In this document: one piece after another, positions 63,641-64,000 of the stretch
Position numbering within the stretch: the stretch's first letter is position 1
Layout of the letters: every line of letters starts with the position of its first letter
NCBI RefSeq assembly: GCF_902686445.1
Contig: NC_062217.1
Span: 169,351,098 to 169,415,097 of the forward strand
DNA: 64,000 nucleotides
Direction: 5' to 3'
From: Sciurus carolinensis
Taxonomy: Eukaryota > Chordata > Mammalia > Rodentia > Sciuridae
Position numbers and translations under genes: made by a program
The notes under the pieces: model-generated
Told to the model about the DNA's origin: nothing
The model's input: only the letters and a program-made list of their open reading frames with translations
The model's database searches: none

Positions 63641-64000
63641 CCTGAAATTCTTAGTGCAGGTGATAAAGAAGAAGAGAACCTAAAAGCTCTACAGATACAA
63701 TTATCCATGGCATTTCAATATGGCATTTGGAGAGTTGTCACAAAGACAAGAATATGAAATTTAAAACATCATATGTATATATATAAAGTAACATGAAACA
63801 GCGTGAATCTATTACAGTGTATCTTAGACACACACATACATATTCCAAATTGTTTAAGGACTCTGTCTAAAGCCCACTTCCCAGCAACACAGCTCCATTC
63901 AGGCCCCTACTTAACCCAGGCTCACCTGCACACCCCCCGACTCACGGGCCTCCAGCTTCTGGCTCCACAGCCCCCACTCCAACCCTGGACAGGAGAGCAC
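63641..64000. other. No gene seen; short (TA)n at about 63773-63784
   Basis: AT-rich then GC-rich unique DNA to the window end. Confidence 0.4.

Overview
This window reads as nuclear DNA of a rodent of the squirrel family. The evidence is its SINEs. There are tRNA-derived ID elements of the type that begins GGGCTGGGGA(G/A)(G/A)TAGCTCAG. There are composite elements joining a 7SL-derived B1 monomer to an ID unit. One ID has the sciurid tail TTTAGTTGTACATGGACA (written antisense). Around these lie mammal-wide repeats (MIR, L2, L1, MaLR LTRs, MER5-like DNA transposons). Base composition is mostly GC-rich, with a few AT-rich islands. Family names come from my memory of consensus sequences; no repeat search was run.

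I found no protein-coding gene, RNA gene or processed pseudogene that I would defend. The long open frames lie in GC-rich unique DNA, in tandem repeats or in SINEs, have no recognisable domains, and are best read as chance. The window is therefore intergenic or a large intron. Its content is repeats plus several unique stretches that might be regulatory. Those regulatory calls rest on composition and short motifs only.

Layout. 1-560: tandem repeat with a nested 98-base period. 1.3-3.4 kb: antisense L1, a MaLR internal end with its LTR, and a B1-ID SINE. 3.9-8.2 kb: mostly unique, with MIRs, a TAAT-rich patch and a TATA/E-box patch. 8.2-9.4 kb: an L1 3' end split by a solo endogenous-retrovirus LTR with perfect 6-base target duplications. 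9.4-25 kb: GC-rich, MIRs, MER5-like pair, one CpG-rich block at 11.6-12.1 kb. 25.2-26.5 kb: (CAC/ATC)n tract followed by an AT-rich island with three octamer sites. 28-36 kb: MaLR-type LTRs, further AT-rich islands, ID and composite SINEs. 37-44 kb: L2, MIR, a 29-base minisatellite, a small inverted-repeat transposon and a CpG cluster. 44.8-50.1 kb: a second retroviral LTR, an MLT1-like LTR, and an old L1 broken by nested LTRs. 50-54 kb: GC-rich, a CAC/GTC-rich simple region. 54-55.6 kb: antisense L1 interrupted by a B1-ID. 59-64 kb: young ID insertions, a palindromic transposon, a 250-base purine tract and a sense L1 carrying several IDs.

The most interesting items are the dated insertion series (LTR into L1, LTR into LTR into L1), the duplicated E2F-like motifs in the solo LTR, the tripartite B1-B1-ID element, and the unique AT-rich islands that need a conservation test. 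Nothing here amounts to an undescribed biological system.
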